A stretch of 64,000 nucleotides of DNA from Montifringilla adamsi (Eukaryota > Chordata > Aves > Passeriformes > Passeridae), in the NCBI GenBank assembly GCA_017590115.1, contig JAGGNK010010226.1:2577732-2641731 (forward strand), in the 5' to 3' direction. Numbering within the stretch: position 1 is the first letter of the stretch; each line of letters starts with the position of its first letter. Positions 55,320-64,000 of the stretch are shown piece after piece. Under the pieces are notes generated by a model. The model worked only from the letters and a program-made list of their open reading frames with translations, ran no database searches and had not been told where the DNA came from. Both the position numbers and the translations under genes were made by a program.

Positions 55320-55930
55320 CTGTATTAAAAAAAGAGGATATGAATTACTACATGTTAACCTTTATAATTTAAAATTTGTTTTATATACTTCTTAGAGATT
55401 TTCTACCTTTAAATGATAATTACTATTTTAAATTATGCACAGCAGTATGACTGTATGTTGGCCACCCTTTCTACAATCAGTATTTAAATTGAATCAATAT
55501 CATTAGGCAGAAAAAGCAAAAAAAAAAGTTTGCATCTTGGTATCTAATAAATACAGAATGATAAACTGTCAAAAGATGTGAAAGGCAATGCCATGGTATT
55601 CTTAGATGCTCTAGTTCTTTATTTTCAGTTTTGAAAGAATCTGGGTGGTGTAAAGTGCTCTTCAAACTATTTTATTTCTGCAAGTCCTGTTCCATAAGTT
55701 TTACTGTGGTGACAATTACATTATACATATATTTGACTTGTTTTTTATGTTTCGACACACTCCTAATTTGTTTACTTGGATTGGGCATAATATTAATGAA
55801 CAGATAAATGCACAAATTTTCCTGAACAGAAATATTTCTGGTTAAAAAGTGTTTTTCCCTGGCATCTGGCTAAAAAAAACAAACAACCCAGCTTTATTGT
55901 AGTCATCTTCAGTATTACAAATGCAGTTAC
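55320..55930 (-). other. ROBO1: ROBO1 last intron
   Basis: Intron of 611 bases between the coding segments at 55931-56133 and 55305-55319, with GT at 55929-55930 and AG at 55320-55321 read on the minus strand. It contains an A/T-rich body and a strong pyrimidine tract before the acceptor. No other feature was recognised. Confidence 0.8.
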
Positions 55931-56133
55931 CTCCATCTCTTCTTCTTCTTCCTCTTCTCCTTGTTCATAGGCTCCCAGTACCTGCATTTCTGCAACATTC
56001 CTTCGGGCTAGATTTGCTTGATCTGCCCTCTGTCTGCCTCCTGACCCTCTTGACGACATGGAGCTGGAGGAGCTGGGATCTCTAGGATTATTTGATGTTG
56101 GAAACGTTGGTCTAGAATATGGCAGGATGTCCT
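55931..56133 (-). CDS. ROBO1: ROBO1 cytoplasmic-tail coding exon, second from last
   Basis: This 203-base exon continues the ROBO1 tail. The acceptor is ttatacag|AGGAC. Its first two bases complete a Glu codon with the final G of the exon at 57373-57681, giving [19 protein letters not shown], then a serine run, SSRGSG, and [11 protein letters not shown]. This is the highly conserved extreme C-terminus of vertebrate ROBO1. Compared with the human protein as remembered there appears to be one extra residue around RQRADQAN. The acidic stretch after YEQG has become a run of seven glutamates encoded by mixed GAA/GAG codons, then Met-Glu. The exon ends in phase 0 at a good donor, GAG|gtaact. If the donor is ignored the frame stays open for 45 more codons, to a stop at 55793. 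That read-through tail is hydrophobic, unrelated to ROBO1, and probably intronic. Confidence 0.9.
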
Positions 56134-57372
56134 CTGTATAATTAAATGCATACATTGTTATGTTTACTAGCCCAGAGACACTGTGAACCTAAAATTTCTG
56201 CATGCAATTGATTTACTTTTTATGATTCTCAGGAGGTTTAAAGTGATGCCACACAAGAACATGAAATATGCTGCTTCCATAGCAGCATTATAGAAGCTTT
56301 CTCAAGGAAATTTATAGTCTTTACATGGTAACGTTCACTACAGAAAAACTAATTCACGATTAGTGTCCATTTCATTTCAATTTAGGATCCCTGGTCTATG
56401 TTCTACAGGAAAATGAAAAAAACCCCACCCCCTGTAGTGTATATTCAATATGACAGAGTAGGAGGAAATGGGAATACAAGTATGATACAGGGAACTCACT
56501 CCATGTAAATACTGGACCTTGCATTTCTCAGGCTGAATTTGAGACACAATTAGTGGCCATGCTTTAGTCTTTCACCACCACTCTCTATGGTAGCATTCTA
56601 ATAATTTTTTTCTACAATCCACTGTAATCAAACTTCTATTCACATGCCCACTTAACCAACTTAATACCCAAACACCCCTGATGTTATCCCTAAATACCTG
56701 TAGCTAGAAAGGACCAGGCATTTGTATCAATCTGTGCTCTTTGTGAACTCTTGGCATGTTCCATTAATTAGTAAACTTACCACTTTCCATATATAAGAGA
56801 TTTCTTTGATCAGGTGTGGCTCATATAATGCTGTGTGGGTGAGTATTAATAACTAATCCACAACTACTAGGGCTTTCTTACTCTTGAAACAGGACCAGGC
56901 ATCATTCTGGCCCTTTTGTCCTCTACAAAATGGCAAAATGGGCCAAGTGCTGATCCTTTGGTTGGAAAGTTAAGTTTCTGACTTACAGATCTACCGTCTG
57001 GCTTCACTCAGTCTCCTTATAAACCAGATTATAATTAGATACATTAAATATAAGTAGACTACAAGTGTATGGTAGAAGCAGGGATACTGATCCTTACAAC
57101 TCTTGAGGAATATTTCTTTTTGCTTTCCTCAGCATTAGCTTGAAAATGGGAATACATGATGGGTCTAAGGGCAGCAAAATAGAAAACTAATGTTTTGTAA
57201 GCTTGTAGTAAGCTTGTTTAACTCTAACAAGATCCTTCAGCATGACCCATATTCACCCTTACAGTTGTGACAGAAGGTGGCAACTCAGCAGCTCTTATTC
57301 CACACCACCAGCCTGCAAAGTTCCCAGCAACCAACACCCAGCACTCAGCCAACCCCGGGCAGGCAGAATGAC
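56134..57372 (-). other. ROBO1: ROBO1 intron between the two larger tail exons
   Basis: Intron of 1,239 bases. It starts with an atypical gtcatt donor and ends ttatacag. It is A/T-rich. I recognised no repeat, RNA or extra exon in it. The long open frames on both strands at the 57.2-57.4 kb end spill over from the G/C-rich exon next to it. Confidence 0.75.
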
Positions 57373-57681
57373 CTTGGAGAAGATGACTTTTTGCTGGTGC
57401 GCCGTCTCGTTTTGGTGCTTTGCTGGCTCGCGGTTTGCCGTCGCCTGGCGGCTCCAGGGGCTCCCTGCGCTCCCCCGAGCCCGTCCGCAGGTCGGGATGC
57501 TGCCTGCCCTCCGCCCCATCCCTGCCCTTGTAGCTCGCTCCCTTCCTGTCCGCCGATCTGTCCGTCCTCGCGTCCATGGAGGCGAGCTTGGGCAGCAGCA
57601 CCGGCCTCACCTCCAGCTGCGCCTTGGACTGCGCCGTCGGGGACTTGATGGCTGGAGGGGGCACGGGAGGAGGGGGCAGGT
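57373..57681 (-). CDS. ROBO1: ROBO1 cytoplasmic-tail coding exon, third from last
   Basis: This exon encodes 103 codons' worth of the intracellular tail of the Slit receptor Roundabout 1, an axon-guidance receptor of the plasma membrane. The translation begins at a split Asp codon followed by [19 protein letters not shown], then [17 protein letters not shown] and RKG.SYKGR. These match the vertebrate ROBO1 C-terminal region as I remember it. The acceptor is a pyrimidine-rich tract ending cag just above 57681, and the exon starts in phase 1. The donor after 57373 reads AAG|gtcatt, a weak site, also phase 1, so it joins the next exon in frame. The LPPPP run resembles an Ena/VASP EVH1 ligand (inference). 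The second half is strongly G/C-rich and diverges from the mammalian protein ([19 protein letters not shown] and following), while the first third and the end (PAKSHLLQ) stay recognisable. ROBO2 is the only serious alternative; the tail sequence favours ROBO1. Confidence 0.88.
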
Positions 57682-58168
57682 CTGTGGAGTTGAGAGAGAA
57701 GAGCAATTACCATGACATCGCACACTAGTGAAATTAAGAAATGTGTCCTGATATTTTACTTGAACTGAAGAAACACGTGCTCTTGTTTACTTTCTGCCCT
57801 CCCCTCTCCACCCCGAAAAGTATTATGTTATTTTTGAAACTGGGTATTTTTCCAAAAGCTTGAGCTTCAAAAACACAAAGGATGACACCTCCCTCCCTTT
57901 TCAAATCACAATATTTTCTTACAATCATTACCAAAACTGCAATAAACTTTAGGCACTTGAATATCAGTTATGGATACCAACAAAGAGTTAAGGATAATAA
58001 CATATCCTTCCTGACATTCGTAATTGTTTGCTAAGTCCATTCAAGAATACAGCAGCTTGTGCTGCAATTGCTCAAGGTCTTCAGTGTAGTGAGCATTAAA
58101 GCAAACAAACTGGGAAGTAAGAAAGTGTATGAGATGCATTGCTGACACACACAAGGATAAACTATATG

Positions 58169-58194
58169 TATTATTGCACTCTTGTGCAATAATA
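58169..58194. repeat. Perfect 11-bp inverted repeat with 4-base loop
   Basis: TATTATTGCAC, loop TCTT, then the exact reverse complement GTGCAATAATA. A further TATTGCAC-like copy follows at once. It lies in the ROBO1 intron. Confidence 0.85.
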
Positions 58195-59474
58195 TTGCAC
58201 TTGCACTCTATGTATTTTAAAATAGTAGATTAAAATAACACACATATTCTTGATGTCTGTGTGACATTTTAATATGTCATGACATTAAAAAAAGCACAGT
58301 CAATGAACAGAAAAAAAACAAACCAAAAAAAAAAAAGAAGAAAAAGACACAAAGATTTCTGGATTTGTCTTTTTAAATTAGCACAGCTTAAGGGGTTCTA
58401 AAATTCTGAACATTTTAAAATACTATTTATAAAGAACACACATTATTTACTTCTTTATATTTTTCTATTCTTGCATAAAACTAGAATATGTAAAATGTTC
58501 ATCAGGATACAACAGTGCTCTGTGGAATATTAACGGAAGGAAAAAATACAGGAGCCAAGCAAGGAAGTGGTAATACAAAAGCAGTTCACAATAAAGCTAT
58601 AGGCACAGTTCATATGGATTTAAGAGAACAATAGGTTAAAAAAAGTGAGATGAGGTTAATATTCTCAAGTGAAATTGCTGGGAAAAAACCCGTCTCTATT
58701 AAAAATTGAAATGTCAGCATTTTGTAATAGTGTGCTTTCTGCTTCCACAAAAATCAGGGAGCAGCTGTGTTTTTCAAACACCTTCACTATATATACAGCT
58801 AATTCTGAGTCTATTCAATAGAATTTTTCAACTTAAATTTACCTAAACTGGGCCAAAAATAAAGGTAGTAATCCTGAGTAAGAAAAAGTAGGTATCTAAT
58901 AGATACACATAAGTTCAGATATGGCAGATGCCAGACATTTTTGAGAGGTTTTCCTGTGACACAAAGCAAGAGTGACTTGATCCAGCCCTGTGCAAAGATG
59001 GAGCAATGCAGAATTCAGTGCTCTGTGTAAGCTTATTGGGAACCATCCACCACATTCACCTGGTGACATATCTTGGAATTATCCTTCACCTGTCTTAAAC
59101 AAGACTGGAAGTTTTATCAATTGGCTGGATTGGAGTGATGAGGAAGAAAGATGTCAAAAAATATGGCTAATAATGTTGGACATACTTCAGGGAAATTATA
59201 TCCTACTGCAATAACTCTACTGTCTTGGTGGAGAAAAAGCCCACAACAAACAAACAAAGCACACAAACAAAACATCCTATCAGGGTTGTTTGTTTGTTGA
59301 ATATTAGCAGTTTTGAAGAGCAGATAAAGGTACACAAATGACTGTTGAGACTTAATTTTGAGCATCTACCTAACACTCACTACTTTCAAGTATCTTTTAA
59401 GAAAAAGAACTGTCATTTTCAAAGCCTAAAAAGGCATAATGTAAGCTTGGATATACTAAGTGGCTGAATCAAAG

Positions 59475-59575
59475 TGAAGGGGAGGTTTAGACTGGATATC
59501 AGAAAAAAGTTCTTCACCCAGAGCCTGGCTGTGCACTGGAACGGGCTCACAGGGAAGTGGTCACAGCACCAAACC
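59475..59575 (+). mobile_element. CR1 LINE fragment (internal 3' part)
   Basis: The sequence GAGGTTTAGACTGGATATCA, then AAAAAGTTCTTCACCCAGAG, then GCACTGGAACGGGCTC and GGAAGTGGTCACAGCACC is the region just upstream of the CR1 tail, typical of bird genomes. It loses similarity after about 59575. It is a truncated copy on the plus strand, antisense to ROBO1. Confidence 0.8.
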
Positions 59576-59755
59576 TTACATCATACTTGGCAAGAAAGCA
59601 CAGGATCAGTTATGGTGCATTCCTTTGTTATCTGTAACTGTTAAACATGGTTTACAGAGGTAACCTCTGCTCAGTACACAGCCTCAGCAGAGAAAGTCTG
59701 TAATTCCAGCCATCAGAGCAGCACTTAGACTACCTCTTCTAAAAATCTCTAAAAA

Positions 59756-59795
59756 TGCTTTTTGGTGGCAGGTGAGGACCTGCCACCAAAAAGCA
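59756..59795. repeat. Perfect 18-bp inverted repeat with 4-base loop
   Basis: The left arm TGCTTTTTGGTGGCAGGT (59756-59773) is followed by GAGG and then its exact reverse complement (59778-59795). The arms can form a perfect hairpin. It lies in the ROBO1 intron, about 180 bases from a CR1 fragment. No rho-type terminator role applies in a vertebrate nuclear genome. It may be a templated micro-inversion, or a hairpin in the pre-mRNA. Confidence 0.9.
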
Positions 59796-60365
59796 AACCA
59801 AACTACTTTCACTGGGCTGCCCAGCCCTGTAAGATGCAAATTTGAATTTCTAGATCACAAAGATATGCACCCAGCGTACCTGCTGCAGAAAGTGTTCTGA
59901 AGAAGCATATAACCTCTTACAAATCAGAAATCATGTGAAAATTCATGTGAAGTCTAAGACCTCAGAGTTGTGTTTAATATGTTCCTTGAAAGCCCAGTGC
60001 ATAAGTCCATGTCAATTCACACTAAAGCTTATTGAGCACAAGAACTATTCTTCCAAAGCAAGGCTAAAGATGGACCCCCACCTCTTACAGAATACTGTTA
60101 GCAATTACAGAACATGGATTAAAAAATAAGACAAACTCCGAATTAGACTGTGGAGATTCCAACAATTCTCTCCTTCCTGTGGAAAACTGTCTTCTCACAG
60201 TATGTCTTCCCTCAGAAGTGTACACACTGACTCAAAAATGGATGAAGATACTCAAACTCAGAAGTGTAGACTTCTGGAACCACAGATGCTTTTCTTTTAA
60301 CACACTCTGGTTGGATTTGTCCTTATCTCAACCCTTTGGGGTGCGTGTTGGGCACCAAAAAGGAC

Positions 60366-60952
60366 TGTCATGGTTTTAAGCCTGGCTGGAGATGAATTCC
60401 TCTCAGCCACTTGCTCAACCTTCCACCTCTCTTCTCTCACCCCAGTGGAGTGGGGAGGACAATCACAGTAAAAGCTGTATGTTGAGCTAAGAACAGTTTA
60501 ATAATTGAAAAGTAAAATACTACAATAATGGTAAACAATAACAATAATGATAACAATGAGGGGAAAAATAAGTGATGCACAATGCAATTGCTCACCACCA
60601 CTGGTCACCCAGTTTGGTCACCACCCACTGACCAATCAATGCCAGACCCTCTTCCTGAACCCTTCTGGGTAAAACCCCAGTTTATATACTGGACATGATG
60701 TTCCACGGTGTGGAACGTCCCTTGGGTCAGTTTGGGTCACCTGTCCTAGCTATGCTCCCTCCCAGGCTCTTCTGTGCACCTCCTCACTTGGCAGAGCATA
60801 AAACAAGAAGAAAAAAAAAAAAAGTCTTTGACTCAGGATAAATACGACTTAGTAAAAAAACATCATCAACACCATTCTTATTCTGATCCAAAACCAAGCC
60901 CTGTAACAGCTGCTAAGAAGAAATTAACTCTACCCCAGCTGAAACCAGGACA
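60366..60952 (+). mobile_element. Solo LTR of a passerine-type endogenous retrovirus
   Basis: This 587-base block begins TGTCATGG and ends ACCAGGACA, the TG...CA form of retroviral LTRs. It includes GGACAATCACAGTAAAAGC, a stretch with AAGAACAGTTTAATAATTG, a TATA-like TTTATATACTGG, and GTTCCACGGTGTGGAA followed by GGTCAGTTTGGGTCACCTG. The CAGCTGAAACCAGGACA end follows an A-rich stretch. I recognise these as a repeat common in songbird genomes, probably ERVL-like. No gag, pol or env sequence adjoins it, so it is most likely a solo LTR left by recombination. The bases just before it (about 60330-60365, with GTTGGGCACCAAAAAGGAC) may also belong to the element. No clear target-site duplication was found with these limits. 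It lies antisense within the ROBO1 intron. Confidence 0.65.
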
Positions 60953-62040
60953 ATGCAGTATCTTGTGTCTCACATGCTCCACTCACTTTCTCTACAATAA
61001 AGCACTGAATAGCCCTTCTCTTGAACCTGCTGATGTAAAGGGAGTGGAGATATCCAACATCAGCCATTTCAGCCTCCCTTGGGGCCAGTGTCCAGCAGAT
61101 GCACCATGGCTGTATGAATACTGAAGGGAAGGAACATTCCTGTAGCCTGTTAAATAAAACTACTTTGTTCAAGAATCCTATACAACTACACAGGACCATG
61201 AACAAAGTGGTGTTGAATCTTTACTATGGAAAGGGAAGATGCACTGATATAAAATGTTTCATAAACTGGCAGCAGCTCCATGGTACAGTAATAACTAAAG
61301 AAAAGTGATATTCGCTTTCAAGAACATTTTTGCAACCTGCAGGGAAACTATAAAAATCTTCATTATAACACAGTATTTCTGACTGAGAAGAATCCTTAAC
61401 AGAGGGAAAAAAAAATCCCTTTCAGAGGTCATCACTATTACACCCCTGTGGTATTTATTTTAACAGCTCAGATCACAGAGAAAATCCAGATTCAATCTGC
61501 CTCCTCGAGTACAAACTGGCACACTTCTTATTAAAAGCAAAATGGAAGCTTCCATTGTAAGGAATAAAAATAAATCACAAAGCAACATCAAACCAACAGA
61601 AAGAACTCAGAAGTATTTGTTAAAGGTCAGCTGTGCTCACATGTTTCATTCATGTCTATGTATTATGGTTATCCTGCTTCCCATGTAACTCAAACAATTA
61701 ATGGATGCCATTTCATAGCTCAGCCTACAGGAGAAATCTTCCATAGGTGTCTTTTGAAAGGAGAGATTATAATTTCCTAAATGAGAACACACACAGGAAC
61801 CACAGCATAAACTAAACAGTGTTGAGGAAAAATAATCTGCTAAATTAGTTTAACACTAAAGTAGAGAAAACATAAATAAGCACAACAAGATGAATTTTAA
61901 GTAGTGATCAATGAGGGAATTAGGCTTCATTAGGCAACTCTCTTTTTTAAACTCTATCAAGACGCAGATTTCTTCAGTCATACTCTGAAGAAAGTAGCAG
62001 TCATAGATAGATTTGATGCAATACTGAAGAAGACCCCTGA

Positions 62041-62179
62041 AAGTGTTCAAGGCAAGGCTGGATGGGGCTCTGAGCATCCTGAGCAAACCTGGTCTAAGGT
62101 GTCCCTGGCCATGGCAGGGGGTTTAGAGCCACATAACCTTTGAGGTTCCTTCCAACCTAGGCCACTCTATCATTCTGTA
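62041..62179 (+). mobile_element. CR1 LINE 3' end
   Basis: Recognisable CR1 tail: GTGTTCAAGGCAAGGCTGGA, GGGGCTCTGAGCATCCTGAG, GTGTCCCTGGCCATGGCAGG, then GAGGTTCCTTCCAACCTAGG and ATTCTGT at the end, the usual CR1 3' terminal octamer region. It is diverged from the consensus. It lies on the plus strand, antisense within the ROBO1 intron. Confidence 0.85.
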
Positions 62180-64000
62180 AGATACAAAATGAATTTTCAG
62201 TCTATTTCATGTTCATGCTGGTAGGCAAAACTCAAGATTGTTCCTGACTTGAAAAAGCCTTGGACAACATTTAAGATTTCCAGACACATCATAATCTGAG
62301 CTAATATTCATGTAGTGAAGCTGTTTTCATGCTTTGTCTCTCAAGAAACATGGCTCACACTGTACACAATAACTGAAAGAACAAATTAATACAGCAAAGC
62401 CCAACGTGATGTATAAAAGCTGTGGCCTGTTGCCTTTTTTTTTTTCTTTTTATGTGCACATTTGCATAAATATCAAAACAATTTTCACTCCACAAATCCT
62501 CCCTGAAGTAAAAAATTATGTATTTAAAAAATATAATGGACTCAGAAGTAAGAAATGAGAAGAGGACAAGCATCTGAAAATTATTATAATTCAATAACAA
62601 GCTGATTCTTAGCAGAGTAACAAATACATTCCCACTTATTTTGTACCTTACTAAAATTTGCTTCATACGGAGTAGATTGTTTTGTACTGCACAGGCAGAG
62701 GGAGACAAAAGTACAAATGGTGTTGGCATGCATAAAGGCTTAACACTTCCAAGTGAAAATTCAAGGAATATTTGGCAGATGTTCAACTGCCTTTTGTGAG
62801 AAATTCAGCTGCCCTGACATCATGTCATTGGTAACACAGCTAAATAACTCAGCTACAGTCTCAGCCAGTTAGTTGCAAAACTGTTTAGTATTTTTTCCTC
62901 ACTCAGAGATTTAAAGAAGAAGCAGGATTTAAAATCTCATGTGAACTGTGAAAGGCATAATTTCTATTGAAAGACCTACTGAATCAGAACAATGGCAAAG
63001 TACTTTTATCCTTTTTACCTAAATGCTTACAATTCTAGGGTTTATAACAACTGATAAATCAATTCAAGACAGTTCAGAGGAGAGTCTCCCATATATATTT
63101 TTAGAAAAGACAAACATATTGTTTTAAAGTTTGGTTTTCTAAATTAAATATGTAAGTAGGTCAGTCAAGGTTGGGAAGGAGGGTACATCTGCTTGTTGGT
63201 TCTTGTAATGCATTCTTAGTAAACTCTCCTAAAAGGCTAGATGAAGAGCAATTAAAAATTCATACATTTTAATCCTTACCACCTACTGTGCAAAGATTTT
63301 GAGCAACAAATATGAAGAACATTTCACTGCCTGGATGACTGTCAAGGAACAAAATAAGCGAGCTGAAATCCCACCTCACATAAAGTAGCAACCGACTTGA
63401 ACTAATGCTCACAGAAAATACGAAATTGTTACTACTTGGACAATGCAGAGTAGATGAGAGAGCACTCTTACTAAAAACAGGTAGTGGTAGGCCTATTATT
63501 GCTACATTAGTAACAAGCACACCTTCAGAAAGACCAACCTCTTTCACAGATTTGTCTGTATGATGAAAATAAAAAATAGAATTTTGAAAGATTTATATGT
63601 ATTGCTGCTGATAAAACTACTGGCATTTTCAACTATTAATGGAAATCTTTAATTTATACATCCTTCCTATTACTAATCATTTAAATTCTTCATTACACTT
63701 GTATTTCATAGAAGTACTATCAAGTACTAATTCAGGTAATTCGGGAACAGTAGAAAATTCTTTATATGCAATTCTTTAAAATTCCATTTTAGAGGCTGAG
63801 AAAGTAATGAAGGAATATATTTTTCTCTTTTTAGTATTTATTGAATGCTTCTGCTTTTTATTCACTCACTACTACAAATGCATATATGAGTAAACATATA
63901 TGATGAAAAAAAAAGCGACTCTGTATCAGGCACTCCTTTATAAGAAAAGATAAATAATAGACATCAAGCCAGTATAAAAATCTAAGTATATCTCAGAAAG

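Larger units (their letters stand above)
57682..64000 (-). other. ROBO1: ROBO1 intron (partial, continues beyond the window)
   Basis: The acceptor at 57682-57683 closes this intron. The next coding exon upstream, expected to encode the tail region before LPPPPVPPP, was not found up to 64000, so the intron is at least 6.3 kb long. It holds two CR1 fragments and one solo LTR, all in the orientation opposite to ROBO1 transcription, plus two perfect inverted repeats. Elsewhere it is unremarkable A/T-rich DNA. Open frames of up to 143 codons at 62355-62786 and others near 63.3 kb show no family resemblance and are treated as chance. Confidence 0.75.

Noticed and set aside
57242..57715. Plus-strand open frames of 123-157 codons
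   Set aside because: They are antisense to the ROBO1 exon and are open because that exon is G/C-rich.
62355..62786. 143-codon minus-strand frame within the ROBO1 intron
   Set aside because: Hydrophobic, A/T-driven composition, and it does not match the expected upstream ROBO1 tail sequence.
63269..63547. Possible upstream ROBO1 exon, since the frame is on the gene strand and ends near GGTAAG
   Set aside because: The translation does not resemble the ROBO1 tail before LPPPPVPPP, and the frame would need an unrelated insert.
1..64000. Bacterial-type features (operons, CRISPR arrays, riboswitches, rho-independent terminators)
   Set aside because: The window is vertebrate nuclear DNA with spliced exons and CR1 elements; hairpins here are not transcription terminators, and no regularly spaced repeat array is present.

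Overview
This window reads as avian nuclear DNA, most likely from a songbird. It is A/T-rich and almost gene-free. It carries three CR1 LINE 3'-part fragments, one decayed CR1 reverse-transcriptase fragment, and a solo LTR of a type I associate with passerine endogenous retroviruses. Species assignment is inference from repeats; no marker gene was available.

The only gene I can support is the 3' end of ROBO1 (roundabout guidance receptor 1) on the minus strand. Three coding exons are visible, in transcription order: 57681-57373, 56133-55931 and a tiny terminal coding segment 55319-55305 (four codons plus stop). The splice junctions join in frame and rebuild the vertebrate ROBO1 C-terminus, ending Glu-Thr-Glu-Ser. 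The 3' UTR follows at lower coordinates. It contains a miR-218 seed match and a Pumilio-type motif, and it may end near an ATTAAA signal at 53634-53639. Positions 57682-64000 belong to the next intron upstream; the preceding coding exon is not in the window. That intron holds two CR1 fragments, the solo LTR (60366-60952), a perfect 18-bp inverted repeat (59756-59795) and an 11-bp one (58169-58194).

Positions 1 to about 53.6 kb are the gene desert downstream of ROBO1. In other vertebrates this is the space between the convergent 3' ends of ROBO1 and ROBO2. I see no intact protein gene, rRNA, tRNA or CRISPR array there. The desert holds a CR1 tail (1733-1810), a candidate LTR-like block (about 4945-5600), microsatellites at 6359-6409 and 10582-10616, a G/C-rich block of possible LTR origin (about 26990-27560), a zinc-finger fossil (28411-28519), two copies of a 58-bp sequence 2.4 kb apart (39749 and 42137), several long A or T tracts, and the CR1 reverse-transcriptase fossil (about 46400-46545, minus).

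I found no previously undescribed multigene system. The points most worth following are the micro-terminal exon, the G/C spike and divergence of the ROBO1 exon at 57373-57681, the perfect hairpin in the ROBO1 intron, and the zinc-finger and CR1 fossils.
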